Of a stretch of DNA of 56,000 nt, positions 41,636-50,988 are shown one piece after another; the first letter of the stretch is position 1; the number at the start of each line of letters is the position of its first letter. A program made the position numbers and the translations under genes. This DNA is from Planctomycetaceae bacterium (GTDB lineage Bacteria; Planctomycetota; Planctomycetia; Planctomycetales; Planctomycetaceae). The stretch lies in contig JANQSH010000090.1 of NCBI GenBank assembly GCA_028284145.1, forward strand, positions 1 to 56,000, in the 5' to 3' direction. Below the pieces are notes generated by a model. The model had not been told where the DNA came from. It saw only the letters and a list, made by a program, of their open reading frames with translations, and did not search any database.

Positions 41636-42868
41636 TCATGCTTTCCCGGATTTCAGTCTCACAAAAAAAGTACTCCCCTTTCCCGTTTCCGATTCCAGCC
41701 AGATTTGCCCTCCCTGTTGTTCAACCAGATATTTGGTGAAATACAGGCCCAGGCCGGTTCCAGAGACCTGCCGATGTTGTGACAGCCGCCGAAACGGGGC
41801 GAAAACCCGAGCCTGCTCCTCAGTCGGAATTCCTGGTCCGTTGTCCTGTACGACCACCGTTGTGTGACCATCCTCCTGATGCCAGCAAATGCGGATTTCT
41901 CCCGGATGAGTGTCGACATATTTCATTGCGTTGGAGAGCAAGTTATGGAAGACCTCACGAAGTTGAACTTCATTCGCCACGACATATGGAAAGTCACTGG
42001 GTAATGAGAGTTCAATCCCCTTGAGCCTCAAGCCGGGCAGAATGCTCTCGATCGCCTGACAGATGGGGCCTTCCAGGGAAACTGGTGTCAATCGTCGTTC
42101 GGACGATTGCGAGACCGTCGTCGTAAGCAACTCATCGATTGTTTCACTCATGCGATAGGTTGTATCTTTGGCCGATTGGATCAGTTGCCGGGCATCTTCC
42201 GGAATCTGATCGCCAAACTCGTCAAGAACCTCCTCACAGAGATTGGCGACAGTTCCCAAAGGTGTCTTAAGGTCATGTGATGTCAGTTGAGCAAACTGCC
42301 GCAGATCGTTGTTGGCCTTGAAATACATATCCAAAGCGCGACGCAGGTCCTCCGTTGAGGCGTGAAAATATTCGTCGAGCGTCAACCCGATATCAAGAAA
42401 TATCGCCTTCAACACCGAACTCAGTTTGTCGGACTTTTTTCCGTTTGATTGCGATGGTTCATCATCGAAGTGATCGAGGCAATGCTGAGCAAAGAGATTG
42501 TAGGAACCGATGACCCATGCCGGTTCGACACCCCGTTCCGCATGGGTCCGTCCGACCTGCCGCCGGGATTCCTCAAACGCGTCATCCCATACGGCTTCCA
42601 GCATTGTGGCGAAATGCTGCTGTTGTGCCAGTTTCAATCGGTCCACAAGTCCTTCATCATTAAGGAATTGCGCTGTTTCAGTGAACTGAGACAGGTGCGC
42701 ATAAAAGGCATCGACAAAACCCGGGACACATGCTGAGAAAGCTGGCTGGCATTCCCGCAGACGCTCTCGATCATCATCACTCAGTTGAAGAAAATGCCGT
42801 CGGACCGCCATGTCCTGACGGTTCGTTGGCTTGTCTCCTGAATGATCACCGGCAATGGGCATCGGCAT
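41636..42868 (-). CDS. Globin-coupled sensor histidine kinase
   Basis: A 410-residue soluble sensor kinase. Residues about 24-135 match the globin-coupled sensor/protoglobin fold (FLQLSDDDRERLRECQPAF; VDAFYAHL), with the proximal heme ligand His85 in AQQQHFATML. The dimerisation H-box is LTSHDLKTPLGTV (phospho-acceptor His198). The ATPase has NLLSNAMKY (N box), DNGPGIP (G1) and GTGLGLYF (G2). No transmembrane helix is present, so it senses a diffusible gas in the cytoplasm. The start is uncertain: the ATG at 42868 is preferred over 42811; both follow weak ribosome-binding sites. A hemerythrin gene follows and an NtrC-type regulator is divergent. Confidence 0.86.
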   Translation of the reverse strand: MPMPIAGDHSGDKPTNRQDMAVRRHFLQLSDDDRERLRECQPAFSACVPGFVDAFYAHLSQFTETAQFLNDEGLVDRLKLAQQQHFATMLEAVWDDAFEESRRQVGRTHAERGVEPAWVIGSYNLFAQHCLDHFDDEPSQSNGKKSDKLSSVLKAIFLDIGLTLDEYFHASTEDLRRALDMYFKANNDLRQFAQLTSHDLKTPLGTVANLCEEVLDEFGDQIPEDARQLIQSAKDTTYRMSETIDELLTTTVSQSSERRLTPVSLEGPICQAIESILPGLRLKGIELSLPSDFPYVVANEVQLREVFHNLLSNAMKYVDTHPGEIRICWHQEDGHTTVVVQDNGPGIPTEEQARVFAPFRRLSQHRQVSGTGLGLYFTKYLVEQQGGQIWLESETGKGSTFFVRLKSGKA

Positions 42869-43125
42869 GATGAACGGAATCCCTGAACGAATGAAGTGTG
42901 AGAACCGGTGCGCAATCAACCGTTCGCACGTCCCGTGCCAGCCAAATAGCGACCTGCACTCGAAGATCCCGTTTTTCACAGGAGACAGAGAATCAGAGGC
43001 TGGCAAGCAGTTTCCAGGTCGTTCAAAATGGAAAAGTATGTGCGAAAAGGCGCGCTAAAGTGTGCGGATCGGTGCGATGACAATCCTCCTGATCTGGCAC
43101 AAATCCATATTTGCCTTACCTGTTA

Positions 43126-43222
43126 GAGCATATTACGCTCTTCTGTGCTGCGATGGGCGTCATTTGGCCCGTAAACAAAGGCCCCACGAGCCAGAGACGC
43201 CACACCAAAAAGTAAACTGTTC
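43126..43222 (-). mobile_element. Repeat family A, copy 12
   Basis: Minus-strand copy with TA at 43124-43125; the right flank reads CA. It separates the sensor kinase from the stress-protein remnant. Confidence 0.85.
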
Positions 43223-43313
43223 CAGCTCTGGTGGCATTGCAACCCGTTGGCATACCAATTGCGATCTTATATGCGATGCGCTCAAACCATTTGAGTGCTG
43301 GGAGAAGGGAAAA

Positions 43314-43508
43314 ATGACATGGCAGACTCGAACAAAAATTGTCGTCCCTGTCAACTTTTCTGAGAATTCCGTCGAGGCGATTCGAGTGGTGGTTCCATCA
43401 CACGGACATCACAGCATCAAACGGATGTGGCTGGGGCCGGTCGCTGAGTTGGTTGTGAGTCATGTCAGTTGTTCCATCCTGGTACTGTGCCGGGACGACG
43501 CGGAGTAA
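43314..43508 (+). pseudogene. Internally deleted universal stress protein (UspA family)
   Basis: The 64-residue frame joins the start and the end of a Usp domain. TKIVVPVNFSENSVEAIRVV is the family's first strand and helix, and it is followed at once by VPSHGHHSIKRMWLGPVAELVVSHVSCSILVL, its last third. About 80-90 central residues are missing in frame. Most of the ATP-binding GxxGxHxxxxxxxGS loop is represented in altered form (SHGHHSIKRMWLGPV). GGAG precedes the ATG, so the remnant may still be translated. It is called a pseudogene because the nucleotide fold cannot form. Confidence 0.72.
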
Positions 43509-43565
43509 ACACGGCATAACCATTGGAATGTGTGGAATGTGTAAGATCCTCCTGGAGCTGTTCTG

Positions 43566-44912
43566 ATGTTTGATCCAGCTCACATCGACTTATTGATCGT
43601 AGATGATGATGACGAATTTCGCGCCAGTGTTGTCCGCCGGTTTGTGCGACGAGGTTTTCAGGTTCAGGAAGCGGCTTCTGGTGAAGTGGCCATCGAACTC
43701 ATTGAGCGACGCGAGTTTCAGGTCGCGATCTTCGACATGGTGATGCCGGGAATGACCGGTATCGAACTGCTTGAGAAAGTACGTGCTGAAGGCGCAGATT
43801 TCCAGGTGATTTTGCTGACGGGACAGGGAAGCATTGAAACCGCAGTGCAGGCCATCAAGCTTGGCGCCTACGATTATCTTACAAAACCGACCCCGCTGGC
43901 CGAGCTCGAACTGCTCATTGAAAAAGCGTACGAGCGACATCAACTCGGGAAGGAAAACCGCCAACTCAAAGCGGCGATGAACCGGGGCAAGACGCAATGG
44001 AAAATGATCGGCGAATCCGCAGCCATGCAGGATATCTTTCGCCTTATCGAAAGAGCGGGACCAAGCGACAAAGGGATTTTGATTCTGGGTGAAAGCGGCA
44101 CCGGAAAAGAACTCGTTGCCCGGGCGCTGCACGACAATTCTCCGCGGGCCGACAAACCTTTTGTCGCGGTCAATTGTACGGCTCTTACGGAAACGCTTTT
44201 GGAAAGCGAATTGTTTGGTCACGAGAAAGGCTCATTTACCGGTGCGACGACGGCCAAGCAGGGGTTATTTGAAATTGCCGATGGAGGCACGCTGTTCATC
44301 GATGAAATGGGGGAAATGCCGCCATCAATGCAGGCCAAGTTGCTGCGTGTCCTCGAAGATGGTTCCATGCGCCGGGTTGGTTCTCTGAAAGAACGTCGCA
44401 TCAACACGCGCGTCATTTCGGCGACCAATCGCGATTTGGCCAGGGAGGTCGAAGAGAGACGATTTCGCGAGGATCTGTATTACCGAATCAACGTTATGTC
44501 GATTGATCTGCCCCCGCTGCGCGATCGAACGGGCGATGTGCCATTGCTCGTATCGCAATTCCTGGGAGGGGACTGGAAAATCGATGTCTCCGCCATGACC
44601 GCCATGGAGTCCTATAGGTGGCCGGGCAACGTGCGGCAGCTCATCAACGTACTCGAACGTGCCAAGATTCTGGCGGACAGCCAAACCATAACCCTCGAAG
44701 ACCTGCCGCAGGAATTGACCAGCGAAGCACCCGTTGGCAATACCCGGCACCACACGCCAGACACGCTGGCGGCTTTGGAGTGCGCAAAAGTGATCGAAGT
44801 GTTGCGACGGGAGCATGGCAATAAGACCCGAGCCGCCAAAGCGCTGGGCATTACCCGCCGTTCGCTCTATCGATTGATCGAAAAGTACGACATTCGGTTG
44901 AATGTATCGTAG
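43566..44912 (+). CDS. NtrC-family sigma-54-dependent response regulator
   Basis: A 448-residue regulator with three parts. The receiver has acidic Asp13-Asp16, phospho-acceptor Asp57 (IFDMVMPG) and Lys107. The AAA+ domain has Walker A GESGTGKE (175-182), the sigma-54-contacting GSFTGA loop (222-227, a variant of GAFTGA) and Walker B TLFIDEMGE. A C-terminal Fis-type helix-turn-helix follows (NKTRAAKALGITRRSLYRL). It activates sigma-54 promoters when phosphorylated. The likely partner is the divergent globin-coupled kinase 0.7 kb away; that pairing is inferred from position. Confidence 0.92.
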   Translation: MFDPAHIDLLIVDDDDEFRASVVRRFVRRGFQVQEAASGEVAIELIERREFQVAIFDMVMPGMTGIELLEKVRAEGADFQVILLTGQGSIETAVQAIKLGAYDYLTKPTPLAELELLIEKAYERHQLGKENRQLKAAMNRGKTQWKMIGESAAMQDIFRLIERAGPSDKGILILGESGTGKELVARALHDNSPRADKPFVAVNCTALTETLLESELFGHEKGSFTGATTAKQGLFEIADGGTLFIDEMGEMPPSMQAKLLRVLEDGSMRRVGSLKERRINTRVISATNRDLAREVEERRFREDLYYRINVMSIDLPPLRDRTGDVPLLVSQFLGGDWKIDVSAMTAMESYRWPGNVRQLINVLERAKILADSQTITLEDLPQELTSEAPVGNTRHHTPDTLAALECAKVIEVLRREHGNKTRAAKALGITRRSLYRLIEKYDIRLNVS

Positions 44913-44945
44913 AACAGATGATGGTTTTTCATTGCATGGGAAGCA

Positions 44946-45137
44946 TTACGCCGGTTTCGATTCGTCGTGCGGGTTCTGCTCCCCTTCGCGCTCATCATAT
45001 TCGTCAACCAGAACTGACGGGCAGACTTCCTGTTGGTCGCATTGCAGACACACCACGCGAACCAGGTCGCTGCCACTGAGACGCAACTGTTGATCTTCGC
45101 AAAGCTGATACAACGCCTGTAGATGTTCACAAACCAT
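44946..45137 (-). CDS. Small conserved Cys-containing protein, function unknown
   Basis: A 63-residue protein beginning MVCEHLQALYQLCEDQQLRL. It has paired cysteines in VCLQCDQQEVCPSVLVDEYDE, which could bind a metal. An excellent AGGAGG lies 5 nt before the ATG at 45137. I have seen this type of short protein in planctomycete genomes but know no function. It ends 33 bp from the convergent NtrC-type gene and follows the MscS gene on the same strand. Confidence 0.62.
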   Translation of the reverse strand: MVCEHLQALYQLCEDQQLRLSGSDLVRVVCLQCDQQEVCPSVLVDEYDEREGEQNPHDESKPA

Positions 45138-45180
45138 GATCACCTCCTGAGAGCCATTTTTACGATTCTGAATCCGCGGT

Positions 45181-46488
45181 TCAAGAGGCGATCTGCTGGA
45201 AATCGCGACCGGTGGGATTCTGGTGAACGGTCAGGTCGAATTCCGGCAGAACGGCCAACAGGTGATCGAAGATGTCCGCCTGAATTCCCTCGTAGTTGGT
45301 CCAGGCGACGTCGTTGCTGAACACGTAAATCTCGATGGGCAGCCCATCTTTGCTCGGCGCCAATTGCCTCACGAGAAACGTCATTCCCTTGTGAATTTTC
45401 GGATTCTCATGCAGATACCGTTTCACATACTCACGAAAACAGCCGACGTTGGTCATCCGCCGTCCGTTGACAGGCTGTTGCACATCGACATCGTGCGTCT
45501 GATTGTGTTCCTCAATTTCTGCCGCTCGTTCATTGATGTATTCGGACAACAGTGTGTATTTGCGAAAACGGTTGATCATCGCCTCATCGCAAAACCGAAT
45601 TGTGTTCATGTCGATGTGGAGAGAACGTTTGATCCGCCGGCCACCAGAGGATTGCATCCCCCGCCAGTTCTTGAATGAATCGGCAATCAATGCGTACGAT
45701 GGAATCGTGGTGATGGTCTTGTCCCAGTTCTGCACTTTGACCGTGGTGAGCGTGATGTCGATGACATCGCCATCGGCTCCGAATTTCGGCATTTCGATCC
45801 AGTCACCAATGTTGACCAAATCGTTCACAAAAATTTGAATACTGGCGACCAGGCCGAGGATTGTATCCTTGAAAACGAGCATGACCACGGCGGTCACCGC
45901 ACCAATTGCGCTGACGATACCCCACGGATCGCGACCGGTCAAAGTCGCGGCGAGAAACACGCCTCCGATCACCCACACCAGCAGTTTAATCCCCTGCACA
46001 AATCCACGGATCGGATTGTTGCGGGACATTTTGAGCGTTTGGTAAATATCTTCCGACGCATTCAACAAGGCGATTACGAGAAAGATGCCGATGAAAATCG
46101 TGTACGCCGTGGCTATCCGCTGGACCGCAACTTCCAGGCTGACCTCGAAAAACGGAGGTGTGAACAACGCCGCGGAAAGGTAGACGATGACTGCAGGCAC
46201 GAGGTGCGTGAGTCTTGTGAAAAATCTCCGCTGCAGGAGAAAGTCATCCCACTTCGTCGGGGTTCGCTTGACGACATGTCCGACAATCACCAGGACAATA
46301 AACCGCGCGATACCATACGTGATCGCCGCGACAGCGATCGTGCCAAGGATGACAATCAGCGCGGCGGTCCAATCCTGTAATTCGCCCCGAAAATAACGCT
46401 GAGCCAACCAGTCGTGCAGCGCTTTGACGCTGGTATTGATACTCAGAGCATCATCCTGCACGAACAAAGCCGGAAAGAAAAACCGCAT
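45181..46488 (-). CDS. MscS-type mechanosensitive channel (YbdG-like)
   Basis: A 435-residue channel protein opening under membrane tension. Five hydrophobic helices lie in residues 40-215. The pore helix and beta domain follow (AIGAVTAVVMLVFKDTILGLVASIQIF; VNIGDWIEMP; VKVQNWDKTITTIPSYAL). The C-terminal cytoplasmic domain has FKNWRGMQSSGGRRIKRSLHID, the hallmark of the YbdG/MscM branch. The last 40 residues are soluble. The start at 46488 gives a hydrophobic N-terminus (MRFFFPALF). Confidence 0.9.
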   Translation of the reverse strand: MRFFFPALFVQDDALSINTSVKALHDWLAQRYFRGELQDWTAALIVILGTIAVAAITYGIARFIVLVIVGHVVKRTPTKWDDFLLQRRFFTRLTHLVPAVIVYLSAALFTPPFFEVSLEVAVQRIATAYTIFIGIFLVIALLNASEDIYQTLKMSRNNPIRGFVQGIKLLVWVIGGVFLAATLTGRDPWGIVSAIGAVTAVVMLVFKDTILGLVASIQIFVNDLVNIGDWIEMPKFGADGDVIDITLTTVKVQNWDKTITTIPSYALIADSFKNWRGMQSSGGRRIKRSLHIDMNTIRFCDEAMINRFRKYTLLSEYINERAAEIEEHNQTHDVDVQQPVNGRRMTNVGCFREYVKRYLHENPKIHKGMTFLVRQLAPSKDGLPIEIYVFSNDVAWTNYEGIQADIFDHLLAVLPEFDLTVHQNPTGRDFQQIAS

Positions 46489-46741
46489 GTGAGATTTCCT
46501 GGAATTGCGATGTGTTGCGATTTCAAGTAATGCAAGTCAAAAATAGGGGATTCCAATTTTTCAGATGTGTTACCCCGTTCAAAAGATATTCAACTTTCAG
46601 GGGTATAATTTTGTCAAAACGAACGATCCGGAAACGTGTTGCCGGGTGAAATCTGGTAAATTCAACTCACGATAGCAGTCGCATCCGGCATGTCAAACAC
46701 CGTCACCTTCGGAATCGCAATTTTTGTTTGGAGGCTACAAA

Positions 46742-47179
46742 ATGCTCAGAAAACCTGTCGTACTGCTCGCCACCGCCATGCCGTTTGTATTCCTGTTGCA
46801 AAGCGCCTCGGCCCAAAAAACGGATCACGATCACCTCCAGGGCCATTGGTTCATCCATTCGATGGAGAAAAATGGCAAGGAAATTCCAAGTGAAAGAATC
46901 AAATCGATCGACCTGGTTGTGGAGTTCTCAGGGGACAAACTCATTCAAAAGGTTGATGGAAAGATCATCCGGGAAGCCAGGATTCGAATCGACTCAACAG
47001 CCACTCCAAAAACGATTGACACCACCTTTGAAGAACTCGTCGAAAAGGGGATCTACAAACTCGATGGAGATGAGTTAACCATTTGCACCGGGACAAAACC
47101 TTCGTCGGTTCGCCCGACGAAATTCCAGACGGCGGTCAACAGGAATCATGTTCTGATGGTTCTTCGGCGTAAACGCTAG
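46742..47179 (+). CDS. Exported TIGR03067-domain protein
   Basis: A 145-residue secreted protein. The signal peptide runs to about residue 25 (LLATAMPFVFLLQSASAQK). The domain matches TIGR03067, a lineage-expanded planctomycete family of unknown function, with LQGHWFIHSMEKNGKEIP, LVVEFSGDKLI, TPKTIDTTF, GIYKLDGDELTIC and RPTKFQTA. GGAGG lies 8 nt before the ATG at 46742. The TAG stop (47177-47179) is built from the TA target and first base of a family A repeat. Confidence 0.85.
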   Translation: MLRKPVVLLATAMPFVFLLQSASAQKTDHDHLQGHWFIHSMEKNGKEIPSERIKSIDLVVEFSGDKLIQKVDGKIIREARIRIDSTATPKTIDTTFEELVEKGIYKLDGDELTICTGTKPSSVRPTKFQTAVNRNHVLMVLRRKR

Positions 47180-47276
47180 CGCAGTTTACTTTCTGGTGCG
47201 ACGCCACTGGTTCGTGGTGAACTGGTATTGCTTGCCAAAAGACGTCATTTGTGGCACAGAAGGGCGTAATACGCTC
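47179..47276 (+). mobile_element. Repeat family A, copy 13, at the TIGR03067 stop codon
   Basis: It begins GCGCAGTTTACTTTCTGG directly after TA (47177-47178) and ends GGCGTAATACGCTC, flanked by TG. Confidence 0.88.
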
Positions 47277-47341
47277 TGGCAGGTCGGGATTACCAGGACG
47301 AGTCTTCACAGATATTCTGCCCCTGCTTCTGGCAGAGGATT

Positions 47342-50341
47342 TCAGGCCGCTTTTTGCTGTGGAGCGGCGGAAGGTTGACCAGCGGGAACCCTGATCGTCT
47401 GGCCTTCTTCTTCGGCATCCTCTCCACCGGCTGCCAGACGGAGCAATGCCGGCAGTGTGACGACCGAGACGAACAGGCAGCCCGCGACCCCCACGACCAG
47501 CGTGAGACCAAAGCTGCGCAATCCCTGATGAGATGCCACCATCATGCTGCCGAAGCCGATCATCGACGTAAACGATGTCAGAATGATGGCGTTGATGGTT
47601 GAGGAAGACATACGGTACCCGTCCTTCTGCGTTCGGAAATCGTGCACGACATGGACGCCATCATCAACTCCGATACCCAGGACCAGCGGCAGGACAATCA
47701 GGTTGGCAGGATTCAGATTCACTTTGAGAATCGCCAGCATGCCGAGCATAAACATGCCGCCGACCAGCGGAGGCACTAACGCAAACAGTGTGTCGCGGAC
47801 ATTCCTGAAGTCGAGCATGGCGGCAATCGACGCGGCGATGCCCACATAAGTTGCCACAAGATAGAGCGGGTCGAATTCGATCTGTTTGGTGCGGAAATAC
47901 ATGATTGCACCAACGACGACAATCATCGGGGGCAACAGCGTAATTAACTTGTGTTGATTACCGAGGAAGTCGATCAGCAGCACGAGAAAGATCACAGCCA
48001 GAGCAAACAGGGCGGCATGTTCGTAGCTGGCTCGAATTTGATGTGACGCTTCATAATTCTGTAGTGGAGTCCCGGTACAATCTGGATCAACCGATCGCAC
48101 GTCGTTCACAAAACGGGTTAACGGTTCGATTTCCCAGATCTGGTTCTTCGGATAAACCTGCAACAGCCATTTGCCTTTCTCGCTGACAAACCGCGACGTC
48201 AACTCCTCCGGAAGATCAGCCAGTTTGATCGGCTCGGTATTGGAAGCCGCATGTAATCCGCGAAATTGTTCCAGCAGGGCGACCCGCATGCGATACTCAA
48301 AACCGTGCATGAAGGCGACCTGATGTTGCAGCGACAGTTCCTCGAAGCGATCGAGAAATTGATCAAGGATCGCGAGGATTTGTCGCGCTTCCGGCGTGTT
48401 GCCCCGTCGAAGAGTCAAATAGAAATTCTCCATCGACCGGCCGATGCGAGCCGGGTCCACCCGTTCCGGCGCGGGCGGGTTGTTTGGCAGATGTGTCAAT
48501 CGTGCGCGAAAGGCCTGTACCAGCAATGCCGTCTCTTCAGTGGGATGATTCGGTATATGCGTTGCCAGTTCTTCGACGTGATGAACGCTTGGCAGAGCTT
48601 CAAACTGTTCTTTCAGCAGCCGGGCTTCTTCCGGAGTTTCAGCAAGTGATACGGCGAACAACAGAGAATGGTCTGAGTTGTCGAAAATCCGTTTCTGCGT
48701 TTCAACGGATTCCAGTCCCTGAGCCTGCAGGTTCAACAGATTGTAATCATATTTCACCTTCATCGAAGGCGTACTGTCTTTGAATGATATGGCCTGCATG
48801 CTGATGGCGGCAATCATTACAGTGGATGCGATGAGTACGACTTTCGGATATTTCGATGTGAAGTTTCGCAGCAGGTTTCCCTGGAAAGGATGCGGCAGTT
48901 TCCTGGGCTCGACGTTTTCGTCAGAGACCGAAATCAATGCGGGCAATAGCAGGAAGGTGGCTGCTGCACAAACCAGAATTCCACCACCGGCAACAATGCC
49001 CAACTCTGCAACACCGAGAAAACTGGTGAATGTCGCACAGAAAAAGGCCAATGCCGTTGTGATGGCTGCTGCCATAATCCCTGCACCGACACCGGTCGAA
49101 GTTGAGACCAGGGCCGATTGCAGCTTCTTGCCCTCATGCCGAAGTTGCAGGTAGCGTGCGAGGTAATGAATGCCGAAATCGATTCCCAGCCCGATCAGAA
49201 TCGCGGCGAAGGAAACTGAGAGGATGTTCAAATGGCCGACGGCAAAGGTTGTGTAGCCAAAAGCCCAGGCCATGCCGACGCCGAGCATCACCAGACAAAG
49301 CATCGGATGCCGGAACCCGCGGAAACCGATCAGCAACAGCAGGCCAACACCAATGAAGGAAATCACCGACGCCTTGAGCATGTCTTCCTGCGACTTGCGC
49401 ATCTCGTCGTTTTCGAGAACGGGAATTCCCGTCACACTGATGTTTGCGGATGGGAACAGCGTACTGACTTCTGCCACCATCTCCCGCAGGTGGTCGATTG
49501 ATTTGGTGGCTCCCTCGAAGTCATCATCGGCCGGTGTAGGGAACGCTTTGATGAAACCCATCGTCCCCTTGTCGTTCATCAGGTAGATGACTTCCTGAGC
49601 CGCGTCTTTCATGCGGTTGTCAATCGGAACAAGATCGGTCCAGGGGTTGACGAAATCATTCTGGTCTGCCAGCCAGCGATTCATGCTGGTGGCCAATTGT
49701 TGTGCGGAGGCGAGTGTCTGCTCGCGCCCGGCGGCGTTGCCCGTTTCGAGTTCGTACTGGAATCTGGCGAAAACTTTGGCCAGTTGGATTTGATCCCAAT
49801 TGCCCTGCAAGAGTGGGGCATGTTGTTCAACGTGTTCCAGACCCGCTTCAAGTTGCCTGGGGCTGAGGTATTGCAACCCCTTCCCGCGCAGTTCGCCTGG
49901 TTCCACTTTGTAAAGCACGTTGGAGAAATGATCGGTGTCCTGAGTCATCCGTGTGCCAAGTTCATCCAGCACATCCTTGATGACTTCAGGTTGAGCATCT
50001 TCGACGACAACCACGATATCGGATGCGTCGCCGAAACTTTCGGTGTAATTCATCCAGCGCTTGTGGAACGGTGCCTGGGGATCAATCAAATCCGCCCGGT
50101 CGGTCTTGAAGTTCAGATTGGCTGCGGTGTAGGCAATCGCCGCACATGCGGACAGCATGATCAGCCAGAGCGTCAGCTTGGCATTACTGGAAACTGTCAG
50201 AGTGAGGGAACGGACGGTGTCCGTCAACATCGACCCGGAATCTGAAAATTCGTGGGAAGTGCTGGAACGCTGGTCGGCCGTGGATGAAGATGACTGATGG
50301 CCAGCGTGATCGGAACGTCCTTGGTCCGTCTTACGCGACAT
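47342..50341 (-). CDS. RND-superfamily exporter, MMPL/HpnN-like
   Basis: A 999-residue transporter of the MMPL/hydrophobe-RND branch; HpnN members move hopanoids to the outer membrane. Two halves each have one helix, a periplasmic loop and five helices. The first helix is at about 55-75 (LTLWLIMLSACAAIAYTA), followed by FKTDRADLIDPQAPFHKRW. The proton-relay region includes ILIGLGIDFGIHYLARYL in half one and VLGIGVDDGVHVVHDFR in half two, both with the acidic pairs expected for RND pumps. The first 60 residues are Ser/Gln-rich. The ATG at 50341 follows AGGA; M64 of the long frame is another option. No squalene-hopene genes are in the window, so hopanoid transport is not proven. Confidence 0.85.
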   Translation of the reverse strand: MSRKTDQGRSDHAGHQSSSSTADQRSSTSHEFSDSGSMLTDTVRSLTLTVSSNAKLTLWLIMLSACAAIAYTAANLNFKTDRADLIDPQAPFHKRWMNYTESFGDASDIVVVVEDAQPEVIKDVLDELGTRMTQDTDHFSNVLYKVEPGELRGKGLQYLSPRQLEAGLEHVEQHAPLLQGNWDQIQLAKVFARFQYELETGNAAGREQTLASAQQLATSMNRWLADQNDFVNPWTDLVPIDNRMKDAAQEVIYLMNDKGTMGFIKAFPTPADDDFEGATKSIDHLREMVAEVSTLFPSANISVTGIPVLENDEMRKSQEDMLKASVISFIGVGLLLLIGFRGFRHPMLCLVMLGVGMAWAFGYTTFAVGHLNILSVSFAAILIGLGIDFGIHYLARYLQLRHEGKKLQSALVSTSTGVGAGIMAAAITTALAFFCATFTSFLGVAELGIVAGGGILVCAAATFLLLPALISVSDENVEPRKLPHPFQGNLLRNFTSKYPKVVLIASTVMIAAISMQAISFKDSTPSMKVKYDYNLLNLQAQGLESVETQKRIFDNSDHSLLFAVSLAETPEEARLLKEQFEALPSVHHVEELATHIPNHPTEETALLVQAFRARLTHLPNNPPAPERVDPARIGRSMENFYLTLRRGNTPEARQILAILDQFLDRFEELSLQHQVAFMHGFEYRMRVALLEQFRGLHAASNTEPIKLADLPEELTSRFVSEKGKWLLQVYPKNQIWEIEPLTRFVNDVRSVDPDCTGTPLQNYEASHQIRASYEHAALFALAVIFLVLLIDFLGNQHKLITLLPPMIVVVGAIMYFRTKQIEFDPLYLVATYVGIAASIAAMLDFRNVRDTLFALVPPLVGGMFMLGMLAILKVNLNPANLIVLPLVLGIGVDDGVHVVHDFRTQKDGYRMSSSTINAIILTSFTSMIGFGSMMVASHQGLRSFGLTLVVGVAGCLFVSVVTLPALLRLAAGGEDAEEEGQTIRVPAGQPSAAPQQKAA

Positions 50342-50986
50342 GAAGTCCTGTTTCGGCACCCGAACGGGTGAATGTCTGGTCGCGTTACCATAATGATGAG
50401 AGCGCGAATTGGCTCTCACAGATCACTATGGCTCCGCCATTTTGTTTGATGATCTGGATTAAAAGGCCCGCATCCTGCAAATTCGGAATTCTGCGCGAGT
50501 AAAATCCCTTGTCGAAATATCGTTCAATTCACCACCCGCACGCCACAGTCGATCGCTTTCTCAAGTGGGATTCTCGATTTTCCTCAATATCTGCCGGTTG
50601 ATGTTGGTGCACCAGTGGTTCCTTCGAGTGAAAATCGTCGAAAACCATTGTGCGCTCTGGTCTTTGCCAAAAAATGACAGGCGGGGATTCTAGTGTGGAA
50701 CCGGCAATCTGGGCAACCGGAGTAGCAATTCGACGGAGAATAGGGTGTTTGCAAGGTCTGTGTAAAGCGGCAGCTCGCCAATTTTACCGCTTTGCTTATG
50801 TTGAAGTCATCCGACATTTGATTAAAGGGTTGCAAATTGATTATAGCGGCAAACGGATAAGTGTGGCGTCTGGTTCTGCCTTGCCACAAAAGTTGAGTGC
50901 TGGCATCTTATGGTGATCGAGGTTACTTCAACTGCAAAGCCGAAAAGAGATTTACCAGAGTTCAAGCGATCCCAGAGTTCAAGCGA
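50342..50986. other. Gene-free spacer with repeat C fragment and tandem duplication
   Basis: No gene is seen. It holds a piece of repeat C (50841-50871) and a 17-bp duplication (50955-50988). Confidence 0.45.
50841..50871 (-). repeat. Repeat family C fragment
   Basis: The minus strand matches the right end of repeat C (GACGCCACACTTATCCG, then TTTGCCGCTATAA). The left half is absent. Confidence 0.65.
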
Positions 50987-50988
50987 TC
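50955..50988. repeat. 17-bp perfect tandem duplication at a gene end
   Basis: CCAGAGTTCAAGCGATC occurs twice head to tail. The second unit runs into the stop codon of the CobA-HemD gene. Confidence 0.9.

Noticed and set aside
43062..43313. N-terminal extension of the universal stress remnant
   Set aside because: These codons run through a family A repeat and carry no conserved residues; the ATG at 43314 has a ribosome-binding site.
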